The notes: generated from the letters alone by a model not told the origin. A DNA stretch of 64,000 bases from CAWJLE01 sp963843645 (GCA_963843645.1 CAWJLE010000008.1:124001-188000), one strand, 5' to 3'. Counted from the first letter of the stretch, positions 27,079-36,152 are shown. Translations and numbers: made by a program.

Positions 27079-28518
27079 ATGGAAGAACATCTGCCGTGGC
27101 GTGCTGAGCTAATCGATCGTATCAGATGGCTCGTGCAGCTTCGCTGGTTCGCGGTGGTCGGCGCCTTCGTCGCGATCACCGTCGCCGATGCCCGGCTGCC
27201 CGGCGTGCTGCCGCTGGTCCATCTGTACGGCGTGACCGGCTTCATCGCCTGCTACAACATCTTCTTCTACCTGTACGCGCACGAGCTGCGGGCGTGGGAC
27301 GACAAAGAGGCGAAGCTGCGCGCCGCCACGCTGCTGGTCCACGGGCAGATCGTGCTCGACCTGTTTTGCCTGACGCTGCTGCTTCACTACTCGGGCGGCG
27401 CCGAGAGCCCCTTCGCCACCTACTACGTGCTGCACATCACCCTCGCCAGCATCCTGCTGTCGCGGCTGGTCAGCTTCGTGTACGCCGCCCTGGCCGCGAG
27501 CCTGTATTCGGGCATGATCCTGCTCGAGTACTTCCAGGTGATGGGCCACGTCCACCTGGTGGCGATCTTCGACCCGGACCTGTACCGCCGCGAGACGTAC
27601 CTGTTCGCGGCGGCCTTTGCCCTGGCGTCGACGTTGTTCTTTGCAGTCTACATCGCCTCGTCCATCGCCAGCCGGCTGCGCCACCGTGAGACTGAGCTCA
27701 ACGACGCCCGGCTGGCGCTGCAGGCGCGCAGCGAGGAGCTGCAAAAGGCGAACGAGCAGCTCCGGGAGCTGGACAGGACGAAGACCCGCTTCTTGCTGAC
27801 GGTGACGCACGAGCTGCGGGCGCCGGTGGCCGCCATCCAGAGCTACCTGGACCTGATCTTGCAGGGCTACACCGCCCCGGAGAAGCAGCGCGACGTCCTG
27901 CAGCGCTCACGGGCGCGCACCGGGGAGCTGCTCGACCTGATCGCCGAGCTTCTGCAGCTGGCCCGCATCCGGGAGATGGACGCCCGGCGCGTCGAAACGC
28001 AGCCCGTGGCGGTCGCCGCGGTGATGCAGGAGACGCTGGAGCTGTTCCGCGCCCAGGCCGCCGAGAAGAACCTGAGCATCGACGTGGACGTGGGAGCCGG
28101 GGAGCCGGCGGTGGTCGCCGCGGCCCCAGACCACGTCAAGATCATCTGGACGAATCTGATCAGCAACGCCATCAAGTATACCCCGGCGGGCGGACGAATC
28201 ACGATCACCGTCAGCCCCAACCAGCGTGACGTAGTGGCCAGCGTGCGGGATTCCGGTATCGGCATCCCGCCGGAGAGCCTGCCGCACGTCTTCGACGAGT
28301 TCTTCCGCACCGATGAGGCCAAAGCGGTGTCCGCGCGTGGCACGGGCCTGGGCTTGTCCATCACGCGGCGGCTGGTCGAGATGTACGGCGGGCACATCGA
28401 GGTGCAGTCCCAGCCGGGCCTGGGCAGCACCTTCACCTTCGAGTTGCCTAGGCTGGCCGGTCAGGCGGCGCCGGGCGCGGCGTCCATCGCCGCCCCGGTC
28501 AAGACCAGGGTCGGCTGA
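27079..28518 (+). CDS. Membrane sensor histidine kinase
   Basis: 479 residues. The N-terminal half has about six hydrophobic helices (residues 15-190) with no large outer loop, so the sensor probably reads something in or at the membrane, such as quinone redox state. A short coiled coil leads to HisKA with His244 (LLTVTHELRAPVAAIQSYL), then HATPase with N-box (NLISNAIKYTP), DSGIGIP and GTGLGLSIT. It probably phosphorylates the two receivers encoded upstream. The location suggests control of formate or hydrogen metabolism. Confidence 0.9.
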   Translation: MEEHLPWRAELIDRIRWLVQLRWFAVVGAFVAITVADARLPGVLPLVHLYGVTGFIACYNIFFYLYAHELRAWDDKEAKLRAATLLVHGQIVLDLFCLTLLLHYSGGAESPFATYYVLHITLASILLSRLVSFVYAALAASLYSGMILLEYFQVMGHVHLVAIFDPDLYRRETYLFAAAFALASTLFFAVYIASSIASRLRHRETELNDARLALQARSEELQKANEQLRELDRTKTRFLLTVTHELRAPVAAIQSYLDLILQGYTAPEKQRDVLQRSRARTGELLDLIAELLQLARIREMDARRVETQPVAVAAVMQETLELFRAQAAEKNLSIDVDVGAGEPAVVAAAPDHVKIIWTNLISNAIKYTPAGGRITITVSPNQRDVVASVRDSGIGIPPESLPHVFDEFFRTDEAKAVSARGTGLGLSITRRLVEMYGGHIEVQSQPGLGSTFTFELPRLAGQAAPGAASIAAPVKTRVG

Positions 28519-28599
28519 GCACAGCCCAGTCCCACTGCATCGTGAACCGCCTCTTGGAGAATGGCGGCCTGTTCGTTTGTGAAGGATGTCACCAGGAGG

Positions 28600-28664
28600 C
28601 TTCCGAACTTCTGAAAACTTCGGAAGTCTGGGGGCGCAGGCTTTGACCCAGAGGATTTATCCTC
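28600..28664. repeat. REP-like hairpin (family C) and a small operator-like palindrome
   Basis: The 28600-28628 stretch is a cttccgaa...ttcggaag hairpin of family C. At 28651-28664 GAGGAT-TT-ATCCTC is a perfect palindrome that could be an operator for the hydrogenase genes starting at 28797. Confidence 0.55.
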
Positions 28665-28796
28665 AGGGCGCCTCGCGGAAGCCCAGAAAGGAGGATGCCA
28701 CCCGCGTTGAGACCATCGGCCCTACCTTTCCGTTCGGCCTGTCGATCGTCGCCAGGCCACGAAGCCGCATTGTATCGCTCACGAGGAGGAATGCAC

Positions 28797-29951
28797 ATGG
28801 GACGACAACGCCCAGGTCCGCTGAGCTCCGAGCAGGCCGGCGGAGACGGCGGAGACCTGGTAACGGCCTTGAGGCATAAGGGAATCTCGCGGCGGGACTT
28901 CCTCAAATACTGTACCTGTCTCGCCGGCGCGCTCGCCTTGCCGCCGGGCGCCGTTCCCGACATCGTCCGCGCTCTGGAGGCGACCACCACCGCGCGGCCG
29001 CCGGTCGTCTGGCTCGAGATGCAGGACTGCGCCGGCTGCACGGAGTCGTTGTTGCGCGCCGATCGGCCGACGGTGGCCGAGCTGGTGCTGGATACGCTCT
29101 CCCTCAACTACCACGAAACGATCATGACGCCTTCCGGCAAGAACGCCGAGAAGTCCCTCCAGGACACGGTCGCGGCCGGAGGCTACATTACCATCGTCGA
29201 GGGCGCCATCCCCACCAAGGACGACGGTCTCTACTGCTGCGTCGGCGGACGTACCGCGCTGGACATTCTGCAAGAGGTCGCCGGCAAGTCGGCGGCGGTC
29301 ATTGCGGTGGGCGCCTGCGCCTTCTACGGCGGCTGGCCCGCGACCACGCCGAACCCCACCGGCGCCAAAGGCGTCCGGGACGTGATCTCCGGCGTGCCGG
29401 TCATCAATCTGCCGGGCTGCCCGTACAACGTGGACAACCTCACGGGCACGGTGGTCCACTACCTCACCTTCGGCAAGCTGCCGGACGTCGACGACCTCGG
29501 CCGGCCCCTGTTCGCGTACGGGCGTCGCATCCACGACAACTGCGAGCGCCGCGGGCACTTCGACGCGGGTGACTTCGTGCAGGTGTGGGGCGACCAGGGC
29601 CATCGCAACGGCTGGTGCCTGTACCAGATGGGCTGCAAGGGACCCGTATCCTTCCACAACTGCCCGACCGTCCGCTGGAACAAGGGCACGAGCTGGCCGG
29701 TCGGCGCCGGCCACGGCTGCATCGGCTGCGCCAATCCCCAGTTCTGGGAGGCAGCCGCCTATCAGTCGGTGCCTATCCACGAGATCACGCCGCCCACGAC
29801 GTACCCCGCCGCCGAGGCCGCCGCGCCGGGCCTCACGCCATTGTCTGCGGGAGTGATCGCCGGGGCAGCGGGCCTCGCTGTCGGGGTCGCGGCCGGAGTG
29901 GCCGGCCGAAAAGCGACCAGGGAGACCAAGGAGACTGAGAAGGAGGAATGA
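28797..29951 (+). CDS. hupS: [NiFe] hydrogenase small subunit, group 1, Tat-exported
   Basis: 384 residues. Tat signal KGISRRDFLKYC at about 30. The mature part has the small-subunit Fe-S ligands: CAGCTESLL (proximal cluster), GACAFYGGWP, GCPYN, then HDNCERRGHF, CLYQMGCKGP, NCP and CIGCANPQFW. A C-terminal hydrophobic helix (AGAAGLAVGVAAGVAG) anchors it. ATG 28797 is chosen because GAGGAGGA ends 6 bases before it; an ATG 6 bases earlier would be too close. It pairs with the large subunit next door as the periplasm-side H2-oxidising module. Confidence 0.93.
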   Translation: MGRQRPGPLSSEQAGGDGGDLVTALRHKGISRRDFLKYCTCLAGALALPPGAVPDIVRALEATTTARPPVVWLEMQDCAGCTESLLRADRPTVAELVLDTLSLNYHETIMTPSGKNAEKSLQDTVAAGGYITIVEGAIPTKDDGLYCCVGGRTALDILQEVAGKSAAVIAVGACAFYGGWPATTPNPTGAKGVRDVISGVPVINLPGCPYNVDNLTGTVVHYLTFGKLPDVDDLGRPLFAYGRRIHDNCERRGHFDAGDFVQVWGDQGHRNGWCLYQMGCKGPVSFHNCPTVRWNKGTSWPVGAGHGCIGCANPQFWEAAAYQSVPIHEITPPTTYPAAEAAAPGLTPLSAGVIAGAAGLAVGVAAGVAGRKATRETKETEKEE

Positions 29952-29952
29952 C

Positions 29953-31662
29953 GTGGCGAACAAAATTGCCATCGACCCCATCACCCGCATCGAGGGGCAC
30001 CTCCGCATCGAGGCCCAAATCGACGGCGGCAAGGTGACCGACGCGTGGAGCTCCAGCACGATGTGGCGCGGGCTCGAGATCATCCTGAAGGGTCGCGATC
30101 CGCGCGACGTCTGGCTGATGGCCCAGCGCATCTGCGGTGTCTGAACGACCGTACACGCGGTCAGCTCCGTGCGAGCTGTTGAAGATGCACTGGGGATCAA
30201 GGTCCCCGACAACGCGCGTATCATTCGGAATCTCATCGGCGGCATCCAATACGCGCAGGATCACGTGATCCACTTCTACCACCTCCACGCGCTGGATTGG
30301 GTGGACGTGACCAGCGCGCTCAAGGCCGACGCGGCCGCGACCGCCAAGCTGGCGCAGTCCATCTCTGATTGGCCCATGTCCAGCGTCGACTACTTCCAAA
30401 CCGTGAAGGACAAGCTGACGGCCTTCGTCAACAGCGGCCAGCTGGGCCCCTTCGCGAACGGCTACTGGGGCCACCCGGCGTACAAACTGCCGCCGGAAGC
30501 CAACCTGATGGCGGTGGCCCACTACCTCGAGGCCCTGGACTGGCAGCGTGACGTCATCCTCGTGCACGCCATCCTCGGCAGCAAGAACCCCCATCCGCAG
30601 ACGTACCTGGTGGGGGGCATGTCGATCACGCTGGACCCGAACAGCGAATCGGCGATCAACGCCGACAAGCTGGCGCACATCAAGGAGCTCATCACCCGGG
30701 CGCGCCAGTTCGTCGAGCAGGTGTACATCCCTGACCTGTTGGCCGTCGCCTCGTTCTACAAGGACTGGGCCGGCTACGGCGAGGGCCTGGGCAACTTCCT
30801 GGTCTACGGCGAGTTCCCCGCCGCGGACGGCAGCCTCCTGTTCCCGGCGGGGGTCATCCTGAACCGGGACCTGACCGCGGTCCAGCCGTTCGATCAGCAG
30901 AAGGTGGCCGAATACGTCACCCGCTCCTGGTACCAGTACGGCGCGGGCGACCAGACGGCCCTGCATCCCTGGGAAGGGGAGACCGCCGCCAACTACACCG
31001 GCCCGAAACCGCCGTACGACTTCCTGCAGACCGATGCAAAGTACAGCTGGCTGAAGGCGCCGCGCTACGACGACAAGGCCATGGAAGTCGGGCCGCTGGC
31101 CCGCGTCCTGGTGGCCTACGCGTCGGGGCAGCCCCGCGTCAAGCAGATCGTGGACGGCGTGCTGCAGAAGCTCGGCGTCGGTCCCGAGGCGCTTTTCTCC
31201 ACGCTGGGGCGCACCGCCGCCCGCGGCATCGAAACCCAGGTCGTCGTGGAACGGCTGCAGCCCTGGCTGGACGAGCTGGCGGGACACATGGCGGACGGCG
31301 ACCTGAACGTGTGCAACACCGACAAGTGGGACCCGGCGACCTGGCCCGCCACGGCCAAAGGCTGGGGCCACCACGAGGCGCCGCGCGGCGCCCTGGGACA
31401 CTGGATCCAGATCGCGGACCAGAAGGTCGCCAACTACCAGGCCGTGGTCCCGTCCACGTGGAACGGCTCGCCGCGAGACGCCAAGGGACAGCAGGGCGCC
31501 TACGAGGCGGCGCTGGTGGGCACGCCCGTGGCCGACCCGGAGCAACCCGTCGAGATCTTGCGCACCATCCACTCCTTCGACCCGTGCATGGCCTGCGCCG
31601 TCCACGTCGTAGACACGCGCGGACGCGAGGTGACCCGGGTCGAGTGGCCCGGGCGCATGTGA
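29953..31662 (+). CDS. hupL: [NiFe] hydrogenase large subunit with in-frame TGA (probable selenocysteine) in the L1 motif
   Basis: The Ni-Fe catalytic subunit, 569 residues if the TGA at 30142-30144 is read through, from GTG 29953. It has ITRIEGHLRIE near the N-terminus. The L1 motif, normally RxCGxCxxxH, reads RICGV-TGA-TTVHA, so position 64 would be selenocysteine in place of the second L1 cysteine, which bridges Ni and Fe. The C-terminal L2 motif is ordinary (DPCMACAVH), followed by 17 residues that a maturation protease would remove. A SECIS-like hairpin lies 17-33 bases after the TGA. The frame is otherwise intact for 1.7 kb. Alternatives are a TGC-to-TGA sequence error or a nonsense mutation. 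Confidence 0.88.
30162..30178 (+). promoter_or_regulatory. Candidate SECIS element in hupL
   Basis: A perfect 6-bp stem CAGCTC / GAGCTG closes a CGTGC loop. The loop begins 23 bases after the TGA and has G in its second position, both within the rules proposed for bacterial SECIS elements. The codons here (cga, gct, gtt, gaa, gat, gca) are unlike the GC-ending codons of the rest of the gene, as expected if RNA structure constrains them. Confidence 0.6.
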
Positions 31663-31671
31663 GCCGGAGCC

Positions 31672-32172
31672 ATGAAGAAGGCTCTGGTGCTCGGCCTGGG
31701 CAATATCCTGCTGCGCGACGAAGGCGCGGGCGTTCGGGTGGTGGAGCGCCTGCAGCGGCTCTACCAGTTTCCCGACGACGTGGGGGTCCTGGATGGCGGG
31801 ACGCTGGGCCTCGATCTGCTGCCCTGCGTGGAGGACACGGAGCGGCTGCTGATCGTCGACGCCGTGGCCGCCGGTGAGGCGCCGGGCGCCATCGTGCGCC
31901 TGGAGGGCGACCGCGTCCCTGCGTTCCTGAGCATCAAACTCTCGCCCCACCAGGTGGGCGTGGCCGATCTGCTGGCCGCCGCCCGCCTGCGCGACTGCTG
32001 CCCGCCGGAGCTGGTGCTGCTGGGCGTGCAGCCGGAGGTCGTCGAGGTGGGGCTGGAGTTGTCGCAAACGGTAGATGCGCAGCTGCAGGTTCTCGCGGAC
32101 CGGGCGCTGGCGGAGCTGGACCGGTGGGGAATCCGGTTCACCAGGAGGTTGGACCAACAGGAAGGCAGGTAG
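31672..32172 (+). CDS. hupD: Hydrogenase maturation protease (HyaD/HupD family)
   Basis: 166 residues: VLGLGNILLRDEGAGVRVVE with the nickel-sensing Glu/Asp residues, then DGGTLGLDLLP and SPHQVGVADLL with the conserved His. It is the endopeptidase that trims the large-subunit C-terminus after nickel insertion. It sits 9 bp after hupL and 4 bp before the Fe-S subunit gene. Its presence agrees with the 17-residue tail after DPCMACAVH in hupL. Confidence 0.92.
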   Translation: MKKALVLGLGNILLRDEGAGVRVVERLQRLYQFPDDVGVLDGGTLGLDLLPCVEDTERLLIVDAVAAGEAPGAIVRLEGDRVPAFLSIKLSPHQVGVADLLAAARLRDCCPPELVLLGVQPEVVEVGLELSQTVDAQLQVLADRALAELDRWGIRFTRRLDQQEGR

Positions 32173-32176
32173 TCAC

Positions 32177-33124
32177 ATGAAACTAGACCGCAGGGGTTTC
32201 CTGAAGCTATCGGGAGCGGCTGTCGCCGGCGGGGCTGTCGTTTCGGCGCCGATACCTGCGAGCCACGCAGCGGGCACTGCGACCGTCGCTCTCGCGAACG
32301 AAGACGTCGGCATCCTGTACGACCCATCGAAGTGTGTGGGCTGCCGGGCGTGCCAGTCGGCCTGCAAGCAGTGGAACAAGCTGCCTGCTGAGTCGACGTA
32401 CTACCAGACGCTGCCGGGCGAGACGGCCGGCAGCAAGCTGTACGATACGCCGCTGGGATTGACGGCCCAGACCTGGACGCTGATCAAGCTCAGCAAGGGC
32501 GGCGGGATCGGCTGGCACTTCTTCAACTACCAGTGCATGCACTGCACCGATGCCGCCTGCGTCACGGCCTGTCCCTCGGGGGCGATGTTCAAGGATCCGC
32601 GCGGGTTCACCGCGTACGACAGCAGCAAATGCATCGGCTGCGGATACTGCACCCAGTTTTGTCCGTTCGGCGTGCCGCATCTGACCACGGAGGACGGCCT
32701 CACCGGGACGCTGACGGGCCGGGCGAAGGCCGCCAAGTGCACCTTCTGCGAGGATCGCATCTGGAACGGCCTGGGCGGGCCGTCGTGCGCCGAGCGATGC
32801 CCCGTGGGCGCGCTCGTGTGGGGCCGGCGCTCGGACCTCATCCAGACGGCCAACTCGAGGGTGGACGCGCTGCGCGCCCAGGGCTTCAAGGACGTCAGTC
32901 TGTACGGCGAGCAGGTCTCCGGCGGGCTCCACCGGCTGAGCATCATGTTCGGCCCACCGGAGCAGTACCACCTGCCGGCGAATCCCGTGTCACAGACCGT
33001 GGCGCGGGACTGGAAAGACCTCCTCCACTGGGCCGGCCAGGGGGTCTTTGGGCTGGCGTTCGTCGGCATCCTCGGAGCCTTCTTCGTCAGCCGGCGCGCC
33101 ATCCACATGGAGGACGTAGAATGA
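32177..33124 (+). CDS. Hydrogenase Fe-S electron-transfer subunit (HybA/HupX-like), Tat-exported
   Basis: 315 residues. A Tat signal (DRRGFLKLSGAAVAGG), then four 4Fe-4S motifs (CVGCRACQSACKQW, CMHCTDAACVTACP, CIGCGYCTQFCPFG, CTFCED...CAERCP), and a C-terminal anchor (GVFGLAFVGILGAFFV) ending RRAIHMEDVE. It connects the hydrogenase small subunit to the cytochrome b. The FdhB protein of this window has the same layout and C-terminal end, so the two are paralogues. It overlaps the next gene by ATGA. Confidence 0.9.
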   Translation: MKLDRRGFLKLSGAAVAGGAVVSAPIPASHAAGTATVALANEDVGILYDPSKCVGCRACQSACKQWNKLPAESTYYQTLPGETAGSKLYDTPLGLTAQTWTLIKLSKGGGIGWHFFNYQCMHCTDAACVTACPSGAMFKDPRGFTAYDSSKCIGCGYCTQFCPFGVPHLTTEDGLTGTLTGRAKAAKCTFCEDRIWNGLGGPSCAERCPVGALVWGRRSDLIQTANSRVDALRAQGFKDVSLYGEQVSGGLHRLSIMFGPPEQYHLPANPVSQTVARDWKDLLHWAGQGVFGLAFVGILGAFFVSRRAIHMEDVE

Positions 33125-33846
33125 GCGTCAGGATAAGAGGAACCGGCAACGTCCTATCGATCCGGTGGATTCCCAAATACACCACGCTGGAGCGCTTTCT
33201 GCACTGGACGCACACCGCCACGTTCATCCCGCTTGCGCTCACCGGCTTCATCCTGTTCGCCTCGTGGCTGCAGCCGTTGGCCCAGGGGGAGGCGGGGATC
33301 TTCGTGCGCCTGGTGCATCGTATCGCGGCCGTCATCTTCGCGGGCGTGCCGCTCGTGTATGCGGTTGCGCAGCCGCGCCGGATGTTGATGAACGCGCGGG
33401 AGTTCCTGAGCTTCAGCGGCTACGACCTGCTGTGGCTCAAGGCCGCCTTCCCGTACTACGTGCTCGGCCGCCACGAGGACATGCCGCCCCAGCCGCGGTT
33501 CAACACCGGCGAGCGCATGAACGCCGTCGTCACCGCGGTCGGCACGGTCGTCTTCGTCATCACCGGCGTGCCCATGTGGTTCCTGCGCGGCCTCATGCCC
33601 GTGGGCCTGTACCAGGGCCTGGTAGTGGTGCACGACCTGGCGTTCATCGCCACCTTCACCATGTTCATGATCCACTTCTACCTGGCCGTGATCCACCCGC
33701 TGATGTGGCAGAGCCTGGTGAGCATGCGCTACGGCGTCGTATCCGAATCCTACGCGCGCGAGCACCACGCCATGTGGTACTACGGCGAAGCGCGCGCCCG
33801 CCAGATGTGGGAGGCCCGCCACAAGAAGTCCGGCGAGCAGGCGTAA
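33121..33846 (+). CDS. Hydrogenase cytochrome b subunit
   Basis: 241 residues, four membrane helices, histidines in ERFLHWTHTATF, LVHRIAAVIF, VVHDLAFIATF and MIHFYLAVIHP as in FdnI-type cytochromes. The N-terminus (IRWIPKYTTLERFLHW) and C-terminus (REHHAMWYYGEARARQMWE) match those of FdhC, confirming common origin. It should carry electrons from H2 to the quinone pool. It ends 7 bp before a family C hairpin. Confidence 0.9.
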   Translation: MSVRIRGTGNVLSIRWIPKYTTLERFLHWTHTATFIPLALTGFILFASWLQPLAQGEAGIFVRLVHRIAAVIFAGVPLVYAVAQPRRMLMNAREFLSFSGYDLLWLKAAFPYYVLGRHEDMPPQPRFNTGERMNAVVTAVGTVVFVITGVPMWFLRGLMPVGLYQGLVVVHDLAFIATFTMFMIHFYLAVIHPLMWQSLVSMRYGVVSESYAREHHAMWYYGEARARQMWEARHKKSGEQA

Positions 33847-33853
33847 TAGTCAA

Positions 33854-33886
33854 AGACTTCCGAAGTTTTAGAAACTTCGGAAGTCT
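33854..33886. terminator. Family C hairpin after the cytochrome b gene
   Basis: AGACTTCCGAAGTTT and AAACTTCGGAAGTCT form a near-perfect 15-bp stem. With no U-run it may not be a classic terminator; it is one of a dispersed REP-like set and separates the main operon from hypC. Confidence 0.5.
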
Positions 33887-33910
33887 ACCACAAAACGGAG
33901 GGTACCCGCC

Positions 33911-34183
33911 ATGTGCCTGGCCATACCGGCGCGGATCGAATCGATCCACGACCTCGACGCAGTCGCCGACATGGGCGGCGTCAGCCGCACCATCAGCCTG
34001 TGGCTCACCCCCGAAGCGCGGGTGGGCGACTACGTGTACCTCCACGCCGGCTTCGCCATCAGCATCGTGGACGAAGCCCGGGCGCTGGACAGCCTGCGCC
34101 TGCTGCAAGACCTGGCCGACACGCACTCGCCGGAGGAGCTGTTCCTCTCCTCCGGCGACCTGCCGTCTGACCGGGGGCGCTGA
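33911..34183 (+). CDS. hypC: Hydrogenase assembly chaperone HypC/HupF
   Basis: 90 residues beginning MCLAIPARI, with the essential N-terminal Cys2 that carries the Fe(CN)2CO precursor, then VGDYVYLHAGFAISIVDE. It helps insert iron into the large subunit. It is the only hyp gene in the window; the others (hypABDEF) must be elsewhere. Confidence 0.93.
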   Translation: MCLAIPARIESIHDLDAVADMGGVSRTISLWLTPEARVGDYVYLHAGFAISIVDEARALDSLRLLQDLADTHSPEELFLSSGDLPSDRGR

Positions 34184-34186
34184 CCA

Positions 34187-35030
34187 CGCGCGGCCAGGGT
34201 TGCGGTTAGCCCGCGGAGGCGGGCTCCCGCCTGGACGTCTGTCGGGCAATGTTGTAATCCAGACGCGACCTTGGTCGCCCTGGCCCAACCCGTGCAACGG
34301 GGCGGTGGGCGCCCCCGCGGACCGGGCCAGGGCGACCGAGGTCGCGTCTGGATTACAACATTGCCCGACAGACGTCCAGGCGGGAGCCCGCCTCCGCGGG
34401 CTAACCGCAACCCTGGCCCAACCCGCGGCCCGCCCCGTTGCCCGGACCGGGCCAGGGCGACCGAGGTCGCGTCTGGATTACCAAGCCCGCCTCCGCGGGC
34501 TAACCGCAACCATGGCCCAACCCGCGGCCCGCCGCGTTGCCCGGGTCAGGCCAGGGCGACCAAGGTCGCGTCTGGATTACAAAGCCCGCCTCCGCGGGCT
34601 AACCGCAACCCTGGCCCAACCCGCGGCCCGCCGCGTTGCCCGGGTCAGGCCAGGGCGACCAAGGTCGCGTCTGGATGACGACCTTGCCCGCCTCCGCGGG
34701 CTAACCGCAACCCTGGCCCAACCCGCGGCCCGCCCCGTTGCCCGGACCGGGCCAGGGCGACCGAGGTCGCCTCTGGATGACGACCTTGCCCGACAGACGT
34801 CCAGGCGGGAGCCCGCCTCCGCGGGCTAACCGCAACCATGGCCCAACCCGCGGCCCGCCGCGTTGCCCGGGTCAGGCCCGGGCGACCAAGGTCGCGTCTG
34901 GATGACGACCTTGCCCGCCTCCGCGGGCTAACCGCAACCCTGGCTCAACCCGCGGCCCGCCGCGTTGCCCGGGTCAGGCCAGGGCGACCAAGGTCGCGTC
35001 TGGATGACGATCTCGTCCGACAGACGTCCA
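34187..35030. repeat. GC-rich repeat array: one large palindrome and six tandem units
   Basis: 34193-34405 is an inverted pair (gcccgcggaggcgggctccc, mirrored). Units starting cccgcctccgcgggctaacc then recur at 34387, 34486, 34585, 34687, 34812 and 34914 (spacings 99, 99, 102, 125 and 102). Each contains gggccagggcgaccgaggtc or a close variant and ends gtctggatta or gtctggatgacg. The 125-bp unit keeps the acagacgtccaggcggga segment of the first palindrome. No gene. Confidence 0.88.
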
Positions 35031-35045
35031 GGCGCGCTCCGTGAA

Positions 35046-35103
35046 AGACTTCCGACGTTGCCCGGCGGTCTTGTGCCGGGAGTTTCCAAAACTTCGGAAG
35101 TCT
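35046..35103. repeat. Family C hairpin, long form
   Basis: agacttccgacgttgcccgg and its mirror end in aacttcggaagtct. This is the same composite type as the 82-bp units of the 6974-7531 array, 28 kb away. Confidence 0.7.
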
Positions 35104-35111
35104 GCCCGCGC

Positions 35112-36152
35112 CTACAGCAGAATCCACACCCCCTCCACCAGCACGACCGTCGCCGCCAGGCCGACGGCCGCGAACAGCCTCAGCCGCGCCATGCTCTGCT
35201 CGAAATCGTCCACCTTGAGCTCGCGGGAGTGCCGCACGTACCGAATCGTGAAGAGGGTCGCCGGGACCATCAGCCCGTAGCGGACCACGGTCAGCGGGAC
35301 GAAGAACGCGGGCGGCTCCACCGCGGCGGCGACGCCGACCAGCGTCGCGACCACGAATTCGAATCCCCACGCCAGCGCAATGACCGCATTGGGATAGATG
35401 AACATGCTGTTGCGCCACATCGGCTTGATGAAGCTCCACTTGGCGTAATCGCCGGACAGCGGCATCGGCGTGAAGAGCGAGCCGAACCACAGCGCGGCCT
35501 GCGCCAGCGAGCCGAACAGAGAGCCCGTGCGCTCGAAGCCCCGCACTCCGGCCAGCGTCAGCACGGCCGCGATGAGGAAGAAGGCCGCCCCGCCGAGCTC
35601 GAACAGGGTCGTCTCGTTGTACCGGACGCGGTACGCGACGAGCAGCACACTCATCGCCAGCGGCAGCCCAACCCCCAGCCACGGCGAGTTGCTCGGCCCG
35701 AAGAAGATCCAGAACACGTACCAGGGCACGAAAGCGACCTGCATCCACACCATGCCCGAAGCCGCGATCGGTCCCGGCGGATTGGGCGTCCTGGCCTCCA
35801 CCGAGAACCCCTCGCGGGGGTTGAACAGCTCCCGCATCCGGGCCAGCAGAGACAGGTCCCCGCTCACTGTGTACAGGCCCTGCTTCATCGCCTCCTGCCC
35901 GTTCAGCTCGCCGCGGCGGATCCTCAGCCACACCTCCGACGGCGTGGCAATCGTCAGAGTGGGGGCAGGCGCAGCGCCGACGTGGAACGTACACTCGCCG
36001 CCGGCGATGCTCAGGTGGTACATCCCCGGTTCCGCACCGCCGGCGTCGAATTGGATGACGGCCGCCAGGTCGCCGGCCGCCGCGGGATCGAACACCAGGG
36101 TCATACTCTCGATGGTCTGGCGGAAATTCATCTGCGGGACAGACGTCGCCAT
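35112..36152 (-). CDS. SCP2-domain protein with C-terminal membrane domain
   Basis: 346 residues. The first about 110 form an SCP2/sterol-carrier-like lipid-binding domain: AAVIQFDAGGAEPGMYHLSI, LTIATPSEVWLRIRRGELNG and EAMKQGLYTVSGDLSLLARM. The remaining 220 contain about seven hydrophobic helices. ATG 36152 follows AAGGAGGTGG, a near-perfect ribosome site. The fusion of a lipid-carrier domain to a membrane domain suggests lipid handling, but the exact role is unknown. It is a single gene. Confidence 0.75.
   Translation of the reverse strand: MATSVPQMNFRQTIESMTLVFDPAAAGDLAAVIQFDAGGAEPGMYHLSIAGGECTFHVGAAPAPTLTIATPSEVWLRIRRGELNGQEAMKQGLYTVSGDLSLLARMRELFNPREGFSVEARTPNPPGPIAASGMVWMQVAFVPWYVFWIFFGPSNSPWLGVGLPLAMSVLLVAYRVRYNETTLFELGGAAFFLIAAVLTLAGVRGFERTGSLFGSLAQAALWFGSLFTPMPLSGDYAKWSFIKPMWRNSMFIYPNAVIALAWGFEFVVATLVGVAAAVEPPAFFVPLTVVRYGLMVPATLFTIRYVRHSRELKVDDFEQSMARLRLFAAVGLAATVVLVEGVWILL

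Noticed and set aside
30142..30144. Reading the hydrogenase TGA as one of the window's frameshifts or as two separate genes
   Set aside because: The frame is identical before and after the TGA, so no base shift is involved, and a split here would cut the metal-binding motif in half. A base-call error remains possible and is stated in the finding.
34187..35030. CRISPR or protein-repeat gene
   Set aside because: Repeats abut with no variable spacers; frames through them change between units and lack start signals.
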